In this document: one piece after another, positions 47,461 to 56,753 of the stretch
How positions within the stretch are numbered: the stretch's first letter is position 1
Layout of the letters: each line of letters opens with the position of its first letter
Assembly (NCBI RefSeq): GCF_030646115.1
Contig: NZ_JAUSMX010000002.1
Location: forward strand, 372,001-436,000
Direction: 5' to 3'
Length of the DNA: 64,000 bases
Source: Fluviicoccus sp.
Lineage (GTDB): Bacteria; Pseudomonadota; Gammaproteobacteria; Pseudomonadales; Moraxellaceae
Made by a program: the position numbers and the translations under genes
The notes under the pieces: model-generated
Seen by the model: the letters and a program-made list of their open reading frames with translations, nothing else
Databases searched by the model: none
What the model was told of the DNA's origin: nothing

Positions 47461-48168
47461 TTACATTTTTGGATGTCTTTTCCGGGCCAGCGCCCAGCCG
47501 GATATCGCGAGCATAATGACGCTGAGGCCCAGCGCATCTACTACCCACGGTCCATATCGACCGAACAGGCGTCCGGAATGCAGATCCTGCAGCAGGCGTT
47601 CACCGGTCAGGCCGGCTGGTGCGGCGACAGGCTGCGACCACAGCGCGTCGGGAACAATGATATCCGGCACCGGCTTCAGCGACCCGGCCAGCGTGTCCAG
47701 CTCCAGCACCGCACTCGTCGCGGACTGTCGCAGGAACACCCGTTGTTCCAGTCCTGCCATGGCGTTGAAAGGTCCGGGCAAACCGCGACCGGCATCAATC
47801 TGCTCAATCAGTTCACCTTGGGTGGTCAACAGCAGTATGCGGTTATCACAAGCCAGCACCTGGCTGTCTGCGGTTGGCATGACGCCTAGAAACAGCGCGC
47901 ATTCGCCCAGAAAATCGTTACCGGACATCAAGCCATGGGCGCTTAACAGGAAATCATGCTCTCCCACACGCAATTCCAGCGGCGCTGACACGCCGTAACG
48001 ATTCAGCCAGAACCGCCCTTCCAGAAATTGCTTGTCCAGCCCCAGGCCACCGGCATGATTCAGCAATATCCCGCTACCGGCCATCCATAGCAGATACAAG
48101 CCCAGCACCACCCCGATCCGGCGATGCCAGCGCAGCAGGAAGAACCGCCAGTGGGAACGTTTGCTCAT
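47461..48168 (-). CDS. PepSY-associated membrane protein
   Basis: 235 aa. N-terminal helix LRWHRRIGVVLGLYLLWMAGSGILLNHAG is the start of PepSY_TM-type proteins (WHRxxG motif), and a second helix lies at about 205-225 before a basic RKRH end. The periplasmic region between them is about 165 residues and beta-rich. Such proteins pass electrons across the membrane or anchor redox partners. It is the last gene of the porin-FMN-PepSY operon, 5 bases after the FMN-binding gene. Confidence 0.8.
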   Translation of the reverse strand: MSKRSHWRFFLLRWHRRIGVVLGLYLLWMAGSGILLNHAGGLGLDKQFLEGRFWLNRYGVSAPLELRVGEHDFLLSAHGLMSGNDFLGECALFLGVMPTADSQVLACDNRILLLTTQGELIEQIDAGRGLPGPFNAMAGLEQRVFLRQSATSAVLELDTLAGSLKPVPDIIVPDALWSQPVAAPAGLTGERLLQDLHSGRLFGRYGPWVVDALGLSVIMLAISGWALARKRHPKM

Positions 48169-48173
48169 CGGTT

Positions 48174-48671
48174 TCAGGTCGCCTTGGCGCTATCAAACAG
48201 GAGGGCCAGTCTCGCCATCCTTTCCATGGCCCGTACGGACAGCGTGGCGCCGGTAATGCCATCAACACGCCGGTTCAGGCTGTCTGCCGACGTCAATGCC
48301 GCTCCGCTGAATTGACGGGTGAAAAAAGCCTGCTGCACCTCCCCGCCCCGGCTTTCGCGGTAGGCCAGCACCTGTATATCCATGATCCTGCCCTGCTCCA
48401 CCAGAAATCCGGCTGTAATCGGCTGCTCCTTGCCGATTTCATCCAGCACCCAGACGCTGCGCCCTCCCTGTTGCCAATAGCGCACCCGAAGGCCTGCATA
48501 CGAGTGGCCCAATATCGCCTCGGCCCGCTGCTTCAACACCGGGGTCAGCCACAACACCCGCATTTCAGGAGCGGGGAAATGGCGTGCGATATAGCTGTCA
48601 ACCGGCGTCAATGCCGGCGCCTGCCCCGAGAGGCCAAAGAACAACACCAGAACAAAACAGAGATTTCTCAT
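48174..48671 (-). CDS. Periplasmic FMN-binding domain protein
   Basis: 165 aa with a signal peptide (about 1-20). FMN_bind domain at about 75-160, with flavinylation motif DGITGATLS at 137-145; in this family FMN is attached by ApbE through phosphoester to the last Ser/Thr of the motif, here Ser145. RGGEVQQAFFTRQF precedes it. It is probably an extracytosolic electron carrier working with the PepSY membrane protein encoded downstream. No apbE is in the window. Confidence 0.85.
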   Translation of the reverse strand: MRNLCFVLVLFFGLSGQAPALTPVDSYIARHFPAPEMRVLWLTPVLKQRAEAILGHSYAGLRVRYWQQGGRSVWVLDEIGKEQPITAGFLVEQGRIMDIQVLAYRESRGGEVQQAFFTRQFSGAALTSADSLNRRVDGITGATLSVRAMERMARLALLFDSAKAT

Positions 48672-48674
48672 GAA

Positions 48675-49913
48675 TCAGAACGAAAAACCAAGACCGACAT
48701 TGAAGCCATCCTGATCGGGATTAGCCGGATTGGGATCATCCCTGCGCTGCAGATCCGCCTTGAGCACGGCGCGCTCATGCAACCACCAATTGACGCCCAC
48801 CGAGCTTTCCTGCCATTCGGAATCGGCGGCATCTGCCGCCTCGTTATCCCAGACACTGTAGCGTGCAAAGATCCCGACTTCAGGCAGCACCTTGAAGGAC
48901 GGTTCGACATACCACCCCTTCTGCCCGCTGCGCTTGCGGTCGGCCGCCGCCATGGCCGCATCATTCAAATCCCATTCCGCATACAGGGCGCGCAGGCCGA
49001 ACGCGCCGCGCTTGAGGGCGACATGAGCCTCCGCCAGACTGGCATTCATATCCGTCCCGGCTACCTTCGCCCCCCCTTGCGACATATCGGCCTGCTGATG
49101 CCAGGTGACACCGAACTCTACACCCGGCAAGCCGGTGTACTTAAGCCGCGCCGTATATGCCAGATCACTGCCGTCGGCCTTGGAACCGCGTTGACGGCCA
49201 TCCTTGATCTTGCCTTCCGAAGACTTGAGGCCACTGGAAAACATGGCGTCGTACGACAGGCCGGGCGCGATGGATCCGGAGGCCATCACACCGGTCTCAT
49301 ACCAGGTGCCGGGCACAATCTCGCGTTCAACAGGCGCCCGGAACACCCCGTAAAAAGTATCCGGCTCATGCGTTTCGTTGAGAATACCAACCGGCACAAG
49401 CATTTGCCCGACTGCAGCGCGATGGTTTTCAGCATAGCGATATTCAAGGAACAACTGTTCCAGCGCGACATAGCCATTGGTCTTGGCGGTGGAAGCGCAG
49501 CTTAGCTCGGCGGCATCCACCACCCCATCCCCATCCTTGTCCGTAAAGGTACAGGTATTGCTGGTGTCCTGTACCAGGGCATGCTCCACTTCCAGTTCAC
49601 TCGCAAATCGCAGTTTGTCGCTGAACTGGTGCCCCACGAACAAAACCAGCCGATAGGCGTCGAATTCATCTTTACTGCCGTCAATGTGCTTGAAATAAGT
49701 CTCACCGTAGCCGCCCAGCGTGGTTTTACCTGCTGAAAGCCCAGTATTGCCGGATTGCTGCTTTTCGAGTGCTGTCGCCAAGGCATCAATCTGCTGCTGT
49801 TGCAGTTGAAGCTGCTGCCTCAGGGATTCCAGATCTGTCCCTTCCGCTTTCGAGACGGCAGGAAGCACCAGTGTAGACAAGATGGACAAAGCGATAAACG
49901 ACTTGCGAGACAT
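48675..49913 (-). CDS. Outer-membrane porin, OprO/OprP-like, with an EF-hand insertion
   Basis: 412 aa from ATG 49913. Signal peptide 1-23, a Gln-rich coiled coil at about 28-55 (trimer-forming, as in phosphate-selective porins), then a beta barrel ending in the outer-membrane signature GLGFSF. Residues 125-136 (DKDGDGVVDAAE) match an EF-hand calcium loop and are bracketed by C121 and C139, probably in a surface loop. First gene of a three-gene operon with the FMN-binding and PepSY genes, behind a Fur-box-like site. Confidence 0.82.
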   Translation of the reverse strand: MSRKSFIALSILSTLVLPAVSKAEGTDLESLRQQLQLQQQQIDALATALEKQQSGNTGLSAGKTTLGGYGETYFKHIDGSKDEFDAYRLVLFVGHQFSDKLRFASELEVEHALVQDTSNTCTFTDKDGDGVVDAAELSCASTAKTNGYVALEQLFLEYRYAENHRAAVGQMLVPVGILNETHEPDTFYGVFRAPVEREIVPGTWYETGVMASGSIAPGLSYDAMFSSGLKSSEGKIKDGRQRGSKADGSDLAYTARLKYTGLPGVEFGVTWHQQADMSQGGAKVAGTDMNASLAEAHVALKRGAFGLRALYAEWDLNDAAMAAADRKRSGQKGWYVEPSFKVLPEVGIFARYSVWDNEAADAADSEWQESSVGVNWWLHERAVLKADLQRRDDPNPANPDQDGFNVGLGFSF

Positions 49914-50248
49914 GAGACCCCCGGGACAAACAACATGAGTGGCATGACTCGTATCATACACAATCACATTTCGTAATGCAAACCATTCGCATTTGCTTTA
50001 CGGGTTCACTTGCCGTTTCCCAAGCTGGCGGATTCCTGAAGATCATCAAAACGGAGTGACATATCGTTTGGAAACAGCGGATACCTCCCTTTACTTTTGG
50101 CCAAATGCAGGTAGTCTTCTATGTTAAGCCGTACTACCGTCCTGTAATTTACCAGCAGAGTTCGGTTACAATGCACCAAAACAACACCGATGACGGCAAC
50201 AACTACAACAACGTATCCCGCTACAACCACGGATAACTGGGGTTAAAC
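49914..50248. promoter_or_regulatory. Divergent porin/FecR-protein intergenic region
   Basis: 335 bases between divergent genes. It contains the Fur-box-like site listed separately. A leftward GTG frame at 50006-50230 with a hydrophobic start lacks a ribosome site and I do not accept it. The rest, rich in CAACAAC-like sequence at 50160-50230, shows nothing recognisable. Confidence 0.5.
49975..49993 (-). promoter_or_regulatory. Fur-box-like site upstream of the porin operon
   Basis: The minus strand reads AATGCGAATGGTTTGCATT, matching 13 of 18 informative positions of the symmetrical Fur pattern AATGATAATNATTATCATT. It is 62 bases before the porin ATG, overlapping the likely promoter. Confidence 0.5.
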
Positions 50249-51541
50249 ATGCATGTTCCGGATTTTCTGGCCCGACCCAAAGCCCTGATAACCGCCATGG
50301 TCAGCTTCTGGCTGGCCGGTCTGGCCTATGGTGAAACGGCCGGACGGGTTAATTTCGTGTCCGGCGACGTGGTCGCCGTCAAGTCCGACAACACCCGCCG
50401 GACTCTGCATCGCGGCGATCTGGTCAACAGCGGTGAACGGCTGGAAACCGGCGATAAATCCCGGGTGCAGATCCGCTTCACCGATGGCAGTTTTCTGGCT
50501 TTGCAAGCCAAGACCGTCTTCAGCATCGATACCTATACCTATACACGTGACAAGCCGGAACAATCCTCGCTGGTCTTCAACTTCCTGCGCGGAAGCATGC
50601 GCACCATCAGCGGCGCCATCGGAAAGGCCAACCGTCAGGCTTACCAGATCAAGACTCCAACCGCCACCATCGGCATCCGTGGCACGGATTACGCCGGCGT
50701 GATGCTGGATAACGAATTGTTGCTGAAGGTATTGGGCGGCATCGTCAACCTGAGCAATGCCCTGGGCAATGCCGATGTCCTTAGCGGCCAGACCTTTAAT
50801 GTCCGTCTGGGCTCTGCCCCCGCCCCTTTCAACGGCAAGTTTCCCGCCGACGTGGATGCCATTGAACCGGATGTGGATGCAGCGACTGGTGAGAATGGCC
50901 TGACGAACGCGGCATCAGGCACCGGCGGCGAAGACATGCCTGAACGGCCACGGCTTGAAAATTACGATAATTACAATCAATTCCTGCAGGCGATGTACGC
51001 CTTCAAGAAAGCCGAAGCGGCGCGGGCTGCGCTGACGACCCCGGCAACCCCGGCGGCACCTTTGCTGGATCTGGAAAAATTCAAGAACATGGCGCCTATC
51101 GAGGCCGATATGGACACCGAAACCGTGGAGGCCGCATCAACGCCCTCTTTGGTCACGGAAGGTCCGGAAACTATTGATGAAGCCGTCGCCATGGCGGAGA
51201 AGTTGAAATTTCCCCGCTATACGCCCGGAGAAAACTATCATCGCTCTACTTTCAAGGATTTTCCCTTGATGCCGGTTGAGCAACCCACACTTGAAAACGC
51301 ATCCATCAACGACACCTTCAAGCTGGGGCAGACTACCAACAATATGCTGTTGAACGCAGCCGCCGTTCGCGAAGACGAAAACGGCAGCAATAATTTGTTC
51401 TCGAAGGCGGATCTGCTCAATAAGAAAATCACCCTGCAAATTGAGCGTGGCGATCATGTGCTGAGAATCTTCGGCAATGTTGTTCAAATTCAAGGACTGG
51501 ATGACATTTCAATCACCATCCTCGATCGCCGGAACAACTAA
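50249..51541 (+). CDS. Secreted FecR-domain protein
   Basis: 430 aa with a signal peptide (about 1-28). The FecR domain (PF04773) covers about 32-185: GDVVAVKSDNTRRTLHRGDLVNSGERLETG, then RVQIRFTDGSFLALQ and TPTATIGIRGTDYAG. The C-terminal 240 residues are acidic, Ala/Glu-rich and low in recognisable structure, ending in a short beta-rich part. Unlike true FecR it lacks the cytoplasmic N domain and has no FecI sigma factor next to it, so it is more likely a surface or periplasmic binding protein. Confidence 0.85.
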   Translation: MHVPDFLARPKALITAMVSFWLAGLAYGETAGRVNFVSGDVVAVKSDNTRRTLHRGDLVNSGERLETGDKSRVQIRFTDGSFLALQAKTVFSIDTYTYTRDKPEQSSLVFNFLRGSMRTISGAIGKANRQAYQIKTPTATIGIRGTDYAGVMLDNELLLKVLGGIVNLSNALGNADVLSGQTFNVRLGSAPAPFNGKFPADVDAIEPDVDAATGENGLTNAASGTGGEDMPERPRLENYDNYNQFLQAMYAFKKAEAARAALTTPATPAAPLLDLEKFKNMAPIEADMDTETVEAASTPSLVTEGPETIDEAVAMAEKLKFPRYTPGENYHRSTFKDFPLMPVEQPTLENASINDTFKLGQTTNNMLLNAAAVREDENGSNNLFSKADLLNKKITLQIERGDHVLRIFGNVVQIQGLDDISITILDRRNN

Positions 51542-51591
51542 CAGCCTCAGACGCATCTCCCATGTCCTTAGTCGCACCAGCTCCTGAGCCA

Positions 51592-52305
51592 TCAACCAGG
51601 AGCAGTTCCGCATAGCCCCGCCACGATTCCCTTTAAAGCCAGGACCGGGTCGGCTGCTTGCGTCACCGGCCTGCCAATCACCAAATAATCAACACCTGCA
51701 CTCATTGCCTGCGTGGGGGTCATAATCCGCTTCTGGTCATCCTTGGCGGCTCCTTCCGGACGAATACCAGGCGTAACCAGAGCAAATGGCGCCCTGTGCC
51801 TCTCACGCAATACCAGGGCTTCCTGAGCAGAACACACCACACCGTGCAAGCCACACTCTTCTGTCAAAGCCGCCAATCGCAATACCTGCTGGATAGGGTC
51901 GACATCAAGACCGATATCCGCCAGATCGTTCCTGTCCGAGCTGGTGAGCACCGTGACGGCGATCAGTAATGTCCCATAGCCTCCCTGCTCCAGTCGCTCC
52001 CGGGCAGCATTCATCATACGGCGGCCGCCACTGGCATGGACATTGACCATCCATACGCCCAAATCGGCTGCGGCCTGAACGGCTGAAGCTACTGTGTTGG
52101 GAATGTCATGGAATTTCAGATCCAGGAAAACATCAAAGCCTTGCTGTTGCAGCGAACGGACAACGGACGGACCTTCCCGGGTAAACAGCTCCTTACCCAC
52201 CTTCAGACGGCAAAGCGCTGGATCAAGCCCCGATGCCAACTCTAGGGCTGCACGGGCATCCGAATAATCAAGGGCGACAATGACGGGCGAGGAACAGGTA
52301 TTCAT
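51592..52305 (-). CDS. pyrF: Orotidine 5'-phosphate decarboxylase
   Basis: 237 aa TIM barrel. The catalytic D-x-K-x-x-D motif is [12 protein letters not shown], and phosphate-binding TPGIRPEG and VIGRPVTQA are intact. It makes UMP from OMP. It lies downstream of lapA in a direct ihfB-lapA-pyrF order. Confidence 0.97.
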   Translation of the reverse strand: MNTCSSPVIVALDYSDARAALELASGLDPALCRLKVGKELFTREGPSVVRSLQQQGFDVFLDLKFHDIPNTVASAVQAAADLGVWMVNVHASGGRRMMNAARERLEQGGYGTLLIAVTVLTSSDRNDLADIGLDVDPIQQVLRLAALTEECGLHGVVCSAQEALVLRERHRAPFALVTPGIRPEGAAKDDQKRIMTPTQAMSAGVDYLVIGRPVTQAADPVLALKGIVAGLCGTAPG

Positions 52306-52370
52306 GGGGGAAAGTCATCTCAATGGAAACTGGTTCCCATTGTAATGCATGAGTATCGCTGGATGACAGT

Positions 52371-52676
52371 TCAGTCGCCGCCGGGAGCCCGGCTTTGTTG
52401 TTGACGAAGAAGATCAAGCTCACGCCGGGAGCGCCGGAGTTGCAGATGCATGGGCAATACCCGGAATGCAATCAGGGAGGTGATGATCCCCGCCACTGCA
52501 CCCGCTGCAAAACTGAGCAGAGTGATAACCCCCACGCTGGCCCCGGTGAATTCAACAAACACCAGATTGAGCGTCACCTGATGCTGAGCATTAGCGACCA
52601 CAATCCAGACGCCGGCTATAAAGAAAGCCAGCAACACCAAGGTCAGGAAAATCTTGCGGACGCTTTTCAGCGTCAT
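52371..52676 (-). CDS. lapA: LapA-domain membrane protein (DUF1049)
   Basis: 101 aa, two membrane helices (about 9-29 and 45-70) and a short basic cytoplasmic coiled tail ([15 protein letters not shown]), the LapA/YciS layout. In E. coli LapA works with LapB to control LpxC turnover and LPS assembly. Its ATG overlaps the ihfB stop (ATGA). lapB, expected next, is missing: pyrF follows instead. Confidence 0.88.
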   Translation of the reverse strand: MTLKSVRKIFLTLVLLAFFIAGVWIVVANAQHQVTLNLVFVEFTGASVGVITLLSFAAGAVAGIITSLIAFRVLPMHLQLRRSRRELDLLRQQQSRAPGGD

Positions 52677-52972
52677 GATTTTTCGTCTTCATAGTTGACC
52701 CGGTCCTTGAGCTCCTTGCCGGGTTTGAAATGGGGGACATATTTCGGGCCGACCTCAACCGTTTCGCCAGTCTTGGGATTCCGACCGGTACGGGGAGGAC
52801 GAAAATGCAGACTAAAGCTCCCGAATCCACGGATTTCAACCCGTTCGCCCTGGGCCAGGGTTTCCACCATCTGTTCAACCAACGCTTTGACAGCCAGTTC
52901 AACGTCTTTTTCAGTCAATAATTGCTGACGGGCGGCGATACGACTGATCAGGGCGGACTTGGTAAGGGCCAT
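52673..52972 (-). CDS. ihfB: Integration host factor subunit beta
   Basis: 99 aa HU/IHF fold with [35 protein letters not shown] and the DNA-binding arm [31 protein letters not shown]. It partners IhfA. It is downstream of rpsA, from which it is separated by a strong terminator hairpin that must be read through or bypassed by a promoter in the 93-base gap. Confidence 0.96.
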   Translation of the reverse strand: MALTKSALISRIAARQQLLTEKDVELAVKALVEQMVETLAQGERVEIRGFGSFSLHFRPPRTGRNPKTGETVEVGPKYVPHFKPGKELKDRVNYEDEKS

Positions 52973-53008
52973 AGTGTGATCCTCAAAATCTATGTTCCTG
53001 ATTTAGCA

Positions 53009-53046
53009 TAAAAAAACGGGAGAGGCAAAGCCTTCTCCCGTCTTTT
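53009..53046 (-). terminator. Terminator between rpsA and ihfB
   Basis: On the minus strand ACGGGAGA and TCTCCCGT pair around an AGGC-TTT-GCC inner stem and run into seven Ts, right after the rpsA stop. Confidence 0.9.
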
Positions 53047-53065
53047 TTACAACCGATTGCGTCGC

Positions 53066-54736
53066 TTACTTCATTTGCGCCTTGATCAGGTCGCCAATGG
53101 TGCGCGGACCGGCAGCCGTCGGCTCCTGCGGCGCATTGCGCAGGGTGCTGATGGCTTCACGCTCTTCGGCTTCATCCTTGGCCTTGATCGACAGGCTGAT
53201 GACACGCGACTTGCGGTCAATGCTGATGATCTTGGCTTCGACTTCCTGACCCACGGTCAGATGCTTGGAGGCATCTTCCACACGGTCACGGATGATTTCA
53301 GAGGCCTTCAGGGACGCTTCCACGCCGTCAGCCAGCTCAACGGTAGCGCCCTTGGCATCAACAGCCTTGACGATACCCTTCACAATCGCGCCCTTTTCAT
53401 TGACGGTCGTGTAATCGCTGAACGGGTCCTTCTGCAGCTGCTTGACGCCCAGGGAGATGCGGTTGCCTTCAGCGTCCACCGCCAGGATGACGGCCTCAAC
53501 CAGATCACCCTTGCGGAACTTGCGGATGGCTTCTTCACCCGGCTCGTTCCAAGCGATGTCGGACAGGTGAACCAGTCCGTCGATTCCACCGGGCAGACCG
53601 ATGAAGATACCGAAGTCGGTGATCGACTTGATGTTGCCGGAAACCTTCTGGCCCTTCTCGTGATGCTTGGCGAACTCTTCCCAGGGATTGGCCTTGCACT
53701 GCTTGATACCCAGGGAGATACGGCGACGCTCTTCGTCCACTTCCAGCACCATGACGTCCACTTCGTCACCGATCTGAACGACCTTGGACGGATGGATGTT
53801 TTTGTTGGTGTGATCCATTTCGGAGACGTGCACCAGACCTTCCACGCCTTCGGCGATTTCGGCAAAGCAGCCGTAATCGGTCAGGTTGGTGACGCGGGCG
53901 CGGGTGACGGTACCCTTCGGGTACTTGGACATGATAGCCAGCCACGGATCTTCGCCCAGTTGCTTCAGGCCCAGGGAGACACGGTTGCGTTCGCGGTCGA
54001 ACTTCAGCACCTTGACTTCCAGTTCCGTGCCCACTTCCACCACTTCGCTCGGATGCTTGACGCGCTTCCAGGCCATGTCGGTGATGTGCAGCAGACCGTC
54101 GATGCCGCCCAGGTCCACGAATGCACCATAGTCGGTCAGGTTCTTGATGACGCCCTTGACCACTTGGCCTTCTTGCAGCTGGCCCAGCAGCGCTTCGCGC
54201 TCGGCAGAGGATTCGGCTTCCATCACGGCGCGGCGGGACACCACGACATTGTTGCGCTTCGGATCCAGCTTGATGACCTTGAACTCGAGTTCCTTGCCTT
54301 CCAGGTGGGTCGTGTCGCGGATGGGGCGGGTGTCGACCAGGGAACCCGGCAGGAACGCGCGGACGGGGCCGATTTCGACGGTGAAGCCGCCCTTGACCTT
54401 GCCGGAGATGAGACCGCGAACGATTTCGGCATCGTTGAAGATCTTTTCCAGACGGGTCCAGGTTTCGGCGCGCTTGGCCTTCTCGCGGGACAGGACCGTT
54501 TGCCCCATGCCGTTGTCGAACGCATCGACGACCACTTCAACAGTGTCGCCAACCTGCACTTCCAGTTCGCGCTGGTCGTTCAGGAATTCTTCGCGGGGAA
54601 CAACCCCTTCGGATTTGAGACCGGTGTCCACAGTGACCCAATCGGAGTCAATGGCGACAACGATACCGGAAATGACAGCGCCGGACTCAAACTGAAGTTC
54701 GCTTTCGGCAAATAGGGAGGCAAATGATTCGCTCAT
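53066..54736 (-). CDS. rpsA: 30S ribosomal protein S1
   Basis: 556 aa from ATG 54736 ([13 protein letters not shown]). Six S1 OB-fold repeats are visible; repeats 3-6 carry the RNA-binding pattern [27 protein letters not shown]. S1 bridges mRNA to the 30S subunit. The order cmk-rpsA-ihfB is the conserved one. A large open frame on the other strand here is a codon-bias shadow. Confidence 0.98.
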   Translation of the reverse strand: MSESFASLFAESELQFESGAVISGIVVAIDSDWVTVDTGLKSEGVVPREEFLNDQRELEVQVGDTVEVVVDAFDNGMGQTVLSREKAKRAETWTRLEKIFNDAEIVRGLISGKVKGGFTVEIGPVRAFLPGSLVDTRPIRDTTHLEGKELEFKVIKLDPKRNNVVVSRRAVMEAESSAEREALLGQLQEGQVVKGVIKNLTDYGAFVDLGGIDGLLHITDMAWKRVKHPSEVVEVGTELEVKVLKFDRERNRVSLGLKQLGEDPWLAIMSKYPKGTVTRARVTNLTDYGCFAEIAEGVEGLVHVSEMDHTNKNIHPSKVVQIGDEVDVMVLEVDEERRRISLGIKQCKANPWEEFAKHHEKGQKVSGNIKSITDFGIFIGLPGGIDGLVHLSDIAWNEPGEEAIRKFRKGDLVEAVILAVDAEGNRISLGVKQLQKDPFSDYTTVNEKGAIVKGIVKAVDAKGATVELADGVEASLKASEIIRDRVEDASKHLTVGQEVEAKIISIDRKSRVISLSIKAKDEAEEREAISTLRNAPQEPTAAGPRTIGDLIKAQMK

Positions 54737-54859
54737 GAATAAACCCTGGATGCAAATGCATCGTTTTTTTGGCCGCACACAACCAGCTTGTGGCGGGCAG
54801 ATAGATTAGACGCACGTTCCGGCCTTGCTGGTGACGCCGGAATGCCGCCTTTCCCAACA

Positions 54860-54887
54860 GCAAAAGCCGGTTGTACCCGGCTTTTGC
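54860..54887 (-). terminator. Hairpin between cmk and rpsA
   Basis: GCAAAAGCCGG and CCGGCTTTTGC pair perfectly (11 bp) around a 6-nt loop, about 20 bases past the cmk stop. There is little T tract after it; it may attenuate read-through into rpsA or protect the cmk mRNA. Confidence 0.65.
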
Positions 54888-54905
54888 GTCAAAATACTGT
54901 CTTGC

Positions 54906-55643
54906 TCAGGCGCCCAGTTGGGCCCTGAACGCTTTCAGTTGTTCCGCTTTTTGTGCAGCGGCGATAACCGCCTGCAGCACCGCTTCAATACCGAGCGCCG
55001 TGCTGTCGAGCACCAAGGCGTCGGCGGCAGGCTTCATCGGGGCCACGGTGCGCTGCGTGTCACGCAGGTCGCGGGCGCGGATGTCCTCTAAAATGGCGGC
55101 TAAATTAGCATCAAAGCCCTTCTGTAGCAACTGTTTGTATCGCCTTTCCGCCCGGGCTTCCGCCGAAGCGGTCAGGAAGATTTTTACACAGGCATCCGGG
55201 AAGACGATGGTGCCCATGTCCCTGCCGTCCGCCACCAGTCCCGGCAGTTCGCGGAAAGCATGCTGGCGTTGCAGCAGTGCGGCTCGGACACCCGGCAAGG
55301 CGGCGATCCGGGAAGCGGCGGCACCGACTTCTTCGGTACGGATGGTCTGGGTGACATCCTCTCCTTCAAGGATCAGCATCGATTCGCCCTGATTGTCCTC
55401 GAACTGGACATCCAGATAAGCTGCGAGAACTTCCAACCCCTTTTCATTATCCGTCTGCACACCGTGCTGTTGCGCAGCCTGCGCCAGCAAACGATATAAC
55501 GCGCCGGAGTCAAGGACGCGGAAACCCAGCTTCAGTGCCAAGCGGTGGGCAATAGTGCCCTTTCCTGATCCGCTGGGGCCATCGATGGTGATGACCGGCG
55601 GAATCTGCAATTCGCGGACGACGGGTTCAAGATCTGCACTCAT
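54906..55643 (-). CDS. cmk: Cytidylate kinase
   Basis: 245 aa from ATG 55643, with TGGAGG 5 bases upstream; an in-frame TTG 5 codons earlier is unlikely. P-loop [18 protein letters not shown]-binding [18 protein letters not shown] and the R-R dyad region are present. It phosphorylates CMP and dCMP. It is slightly long for Cmk owing to the N-terminal extension and C-terminal tail. It is separated from aroA by the inserted nuclease-like gene. Confidence 0.96.
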   Translation of the reverse strand: MSADLEPVVRELQIPPVITIDGPSGSGKGTIAHRLALKLGFRVLDSGALYRLLAQAAQQHGVQTDNEKGLEVLAAYLDVQFEDNQGESMLILEGEDVTQTIRTEEVGAAASRIAALPGVRAALLQRQHAFRELPGLVADGRDMGTIVFPDACVKIFLTASAEARAERRYKQLLQKGFDANLAAILEDIRARDLRDTQRTVAPMKPAADALVLDSTALGIEAVLQAVIAAAQKAEQLKAFRAQLGA

Positions 55644-55808
55644 GCGTGCCTCCAGCAAAGTGATGACAGGTCTGCCTGGGATTCTGATTGTTATGGGGCA
55701 GGCGCGTGCTTTTTATAGAAGTCCGGACTGAAAAGCAACCGCCACCAGACACAAATTGCTTCTGAAGGCGTATTTGGCGGCTAACAGCAGCATTTCAGAT
55801 GAGTGGCG

Positions 55809-56747
55809 CTAGCGAAACAGGTCCTGCAACTCTTCGCTGGAAAAAATACGCTCGTACCATTCCTTACGGATTTCACGGCTCTGAATATCCGTCTTCACAC
55901 GCTTGATGAAGTCATGGAAGTCCTGATTGATGGTGGCCATCTTGTTGAGCACATCCCAATCCAGAGTTTCCGTCCGTGCGGCGGGGAAAATGATGCTGGA
56001 GGCGTCGGGTTCATTGGTGTTCAGTTCAATGATGCCGATGCCGAACGTGGCGGACAGCCGGCTGAGTTCAGCGATGAACTCTTCATCGTCGGAAATACGC
56101 GCCGCCACCAGATAACCTTCATTAGCCCAAGAGGAATTTGAAACTGCCTGGAAAAAGGTTTCACGAAGGTTGGCAAAATTCAGCTCGCGCTTTACTTCGA
56201 AGGAATAGAAACGAACGGCTGTATTACCCAGCGTAGAGTTCAACTCATAGACATCGGTCTGCCACTCCTCCATCGGAAAGTAGCAGCCGACCATGTCCGG
56301 ATGAAACCACTCGCCGTAATCCTTGTTGTCGGTCTGGCTTAGGCGGATGGTGCGGGAGTAAACACGCAGGTGCAGGGAAGCAAAATAACTGAGCAGCGGA
56401 TACAAATCCTTTTCCAGGAAATTGCCGCGCGCCACCGGCCGCTTGGTTCCCGGTTTGCTTTCTCCGGCCGCTTCCTGCAATAACGGCAAATCAAAGGGAA
56501 TCGGCAGGCTCTTCAGGAAGAACCGCACCGGGCGCGACCCGACCTTGCAGAACGGGCTGGCCACGTTGTCACGCATGTCGATATACAGCCGGGCGCCCAA
56601 GGTGCGCACCGGGGTCTTGCCCCGGGAACCCACCTGCTTGTCATAACCGGTTTGTTTTGCCAGCTCCCAGATTTCCTCGGAGGAAAGCGGACGTTTTTGC
56701 TCGGCCAGCAACTTCTTGGCCAATTCCAGAAAACCCAGTTTTTCCAT
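55809..56747 (-). CDS. HARE-HTH plus PD-(D/E)xK nuclease-like protein (HrgA/COG2958-like)
   Basis: 312 aa. Residues 2-78 form a HARE-HTH winged helix (FLELAKKLLAEQKRPLSSEEIWELA, later SPFCKVG and VRFFLK). The C-terminal half has a PD-(D/E)xK nuclease pattern: E112, PD at 150-151, E184-V-K186 and Q200. HARE-HTH domains attach to restriction enzymes and chromatin proteins. It starts 6 bases after the aroA stop; a TTG at 56753 is an alternative start. Such a gene is not usual between aroA and cmk. Nuclease activity is an inference. Confidence 0.72.
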   Translation of the reverse strand: MEKLGFLELAKKLLAEQKRPLSSEEIWELAKQTGYDKQVGSRGKTPVRTLGARLYIDMRDNVASPFCKVGSRPVRFFLKSLPIPFDLPLLQEAAGESKPGTKRPVARGNFLEKDLYPLLSYFASLHLRVYSRTIRLSQTDNKDYGEWFHPDMVGCYFPMEEWQTDVYELNSTLGNTAVRFYSFEVKRELNFANLRETFFQAVSNSSWANEGYLVAARISDDEEFIAELSRLSATFGIGIIELNTNEPDASSIIFPAARTETLDWDVLNKMATINQDFHDFIKRVKTDIQSREIRKEWYERIFSSEELQDLFR

Positions 56748-56753
56748 AGCCAA

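Noticed and set aside
50006-50230. 74-codon leftward frame with a hydrophobic N terminus, possibly a small membrane protein
   Set aside because: GTG start without any ribosome site, and the valine run comes from the antisense of a simple CAAC-rich stretch.
53057-54715. 552-codon open frame opposite rpsA
   Set aside because: Antisense to a highly conserved S1 gene with strong codon bias; such GC-biased genes routinely leave long open antisense frames.
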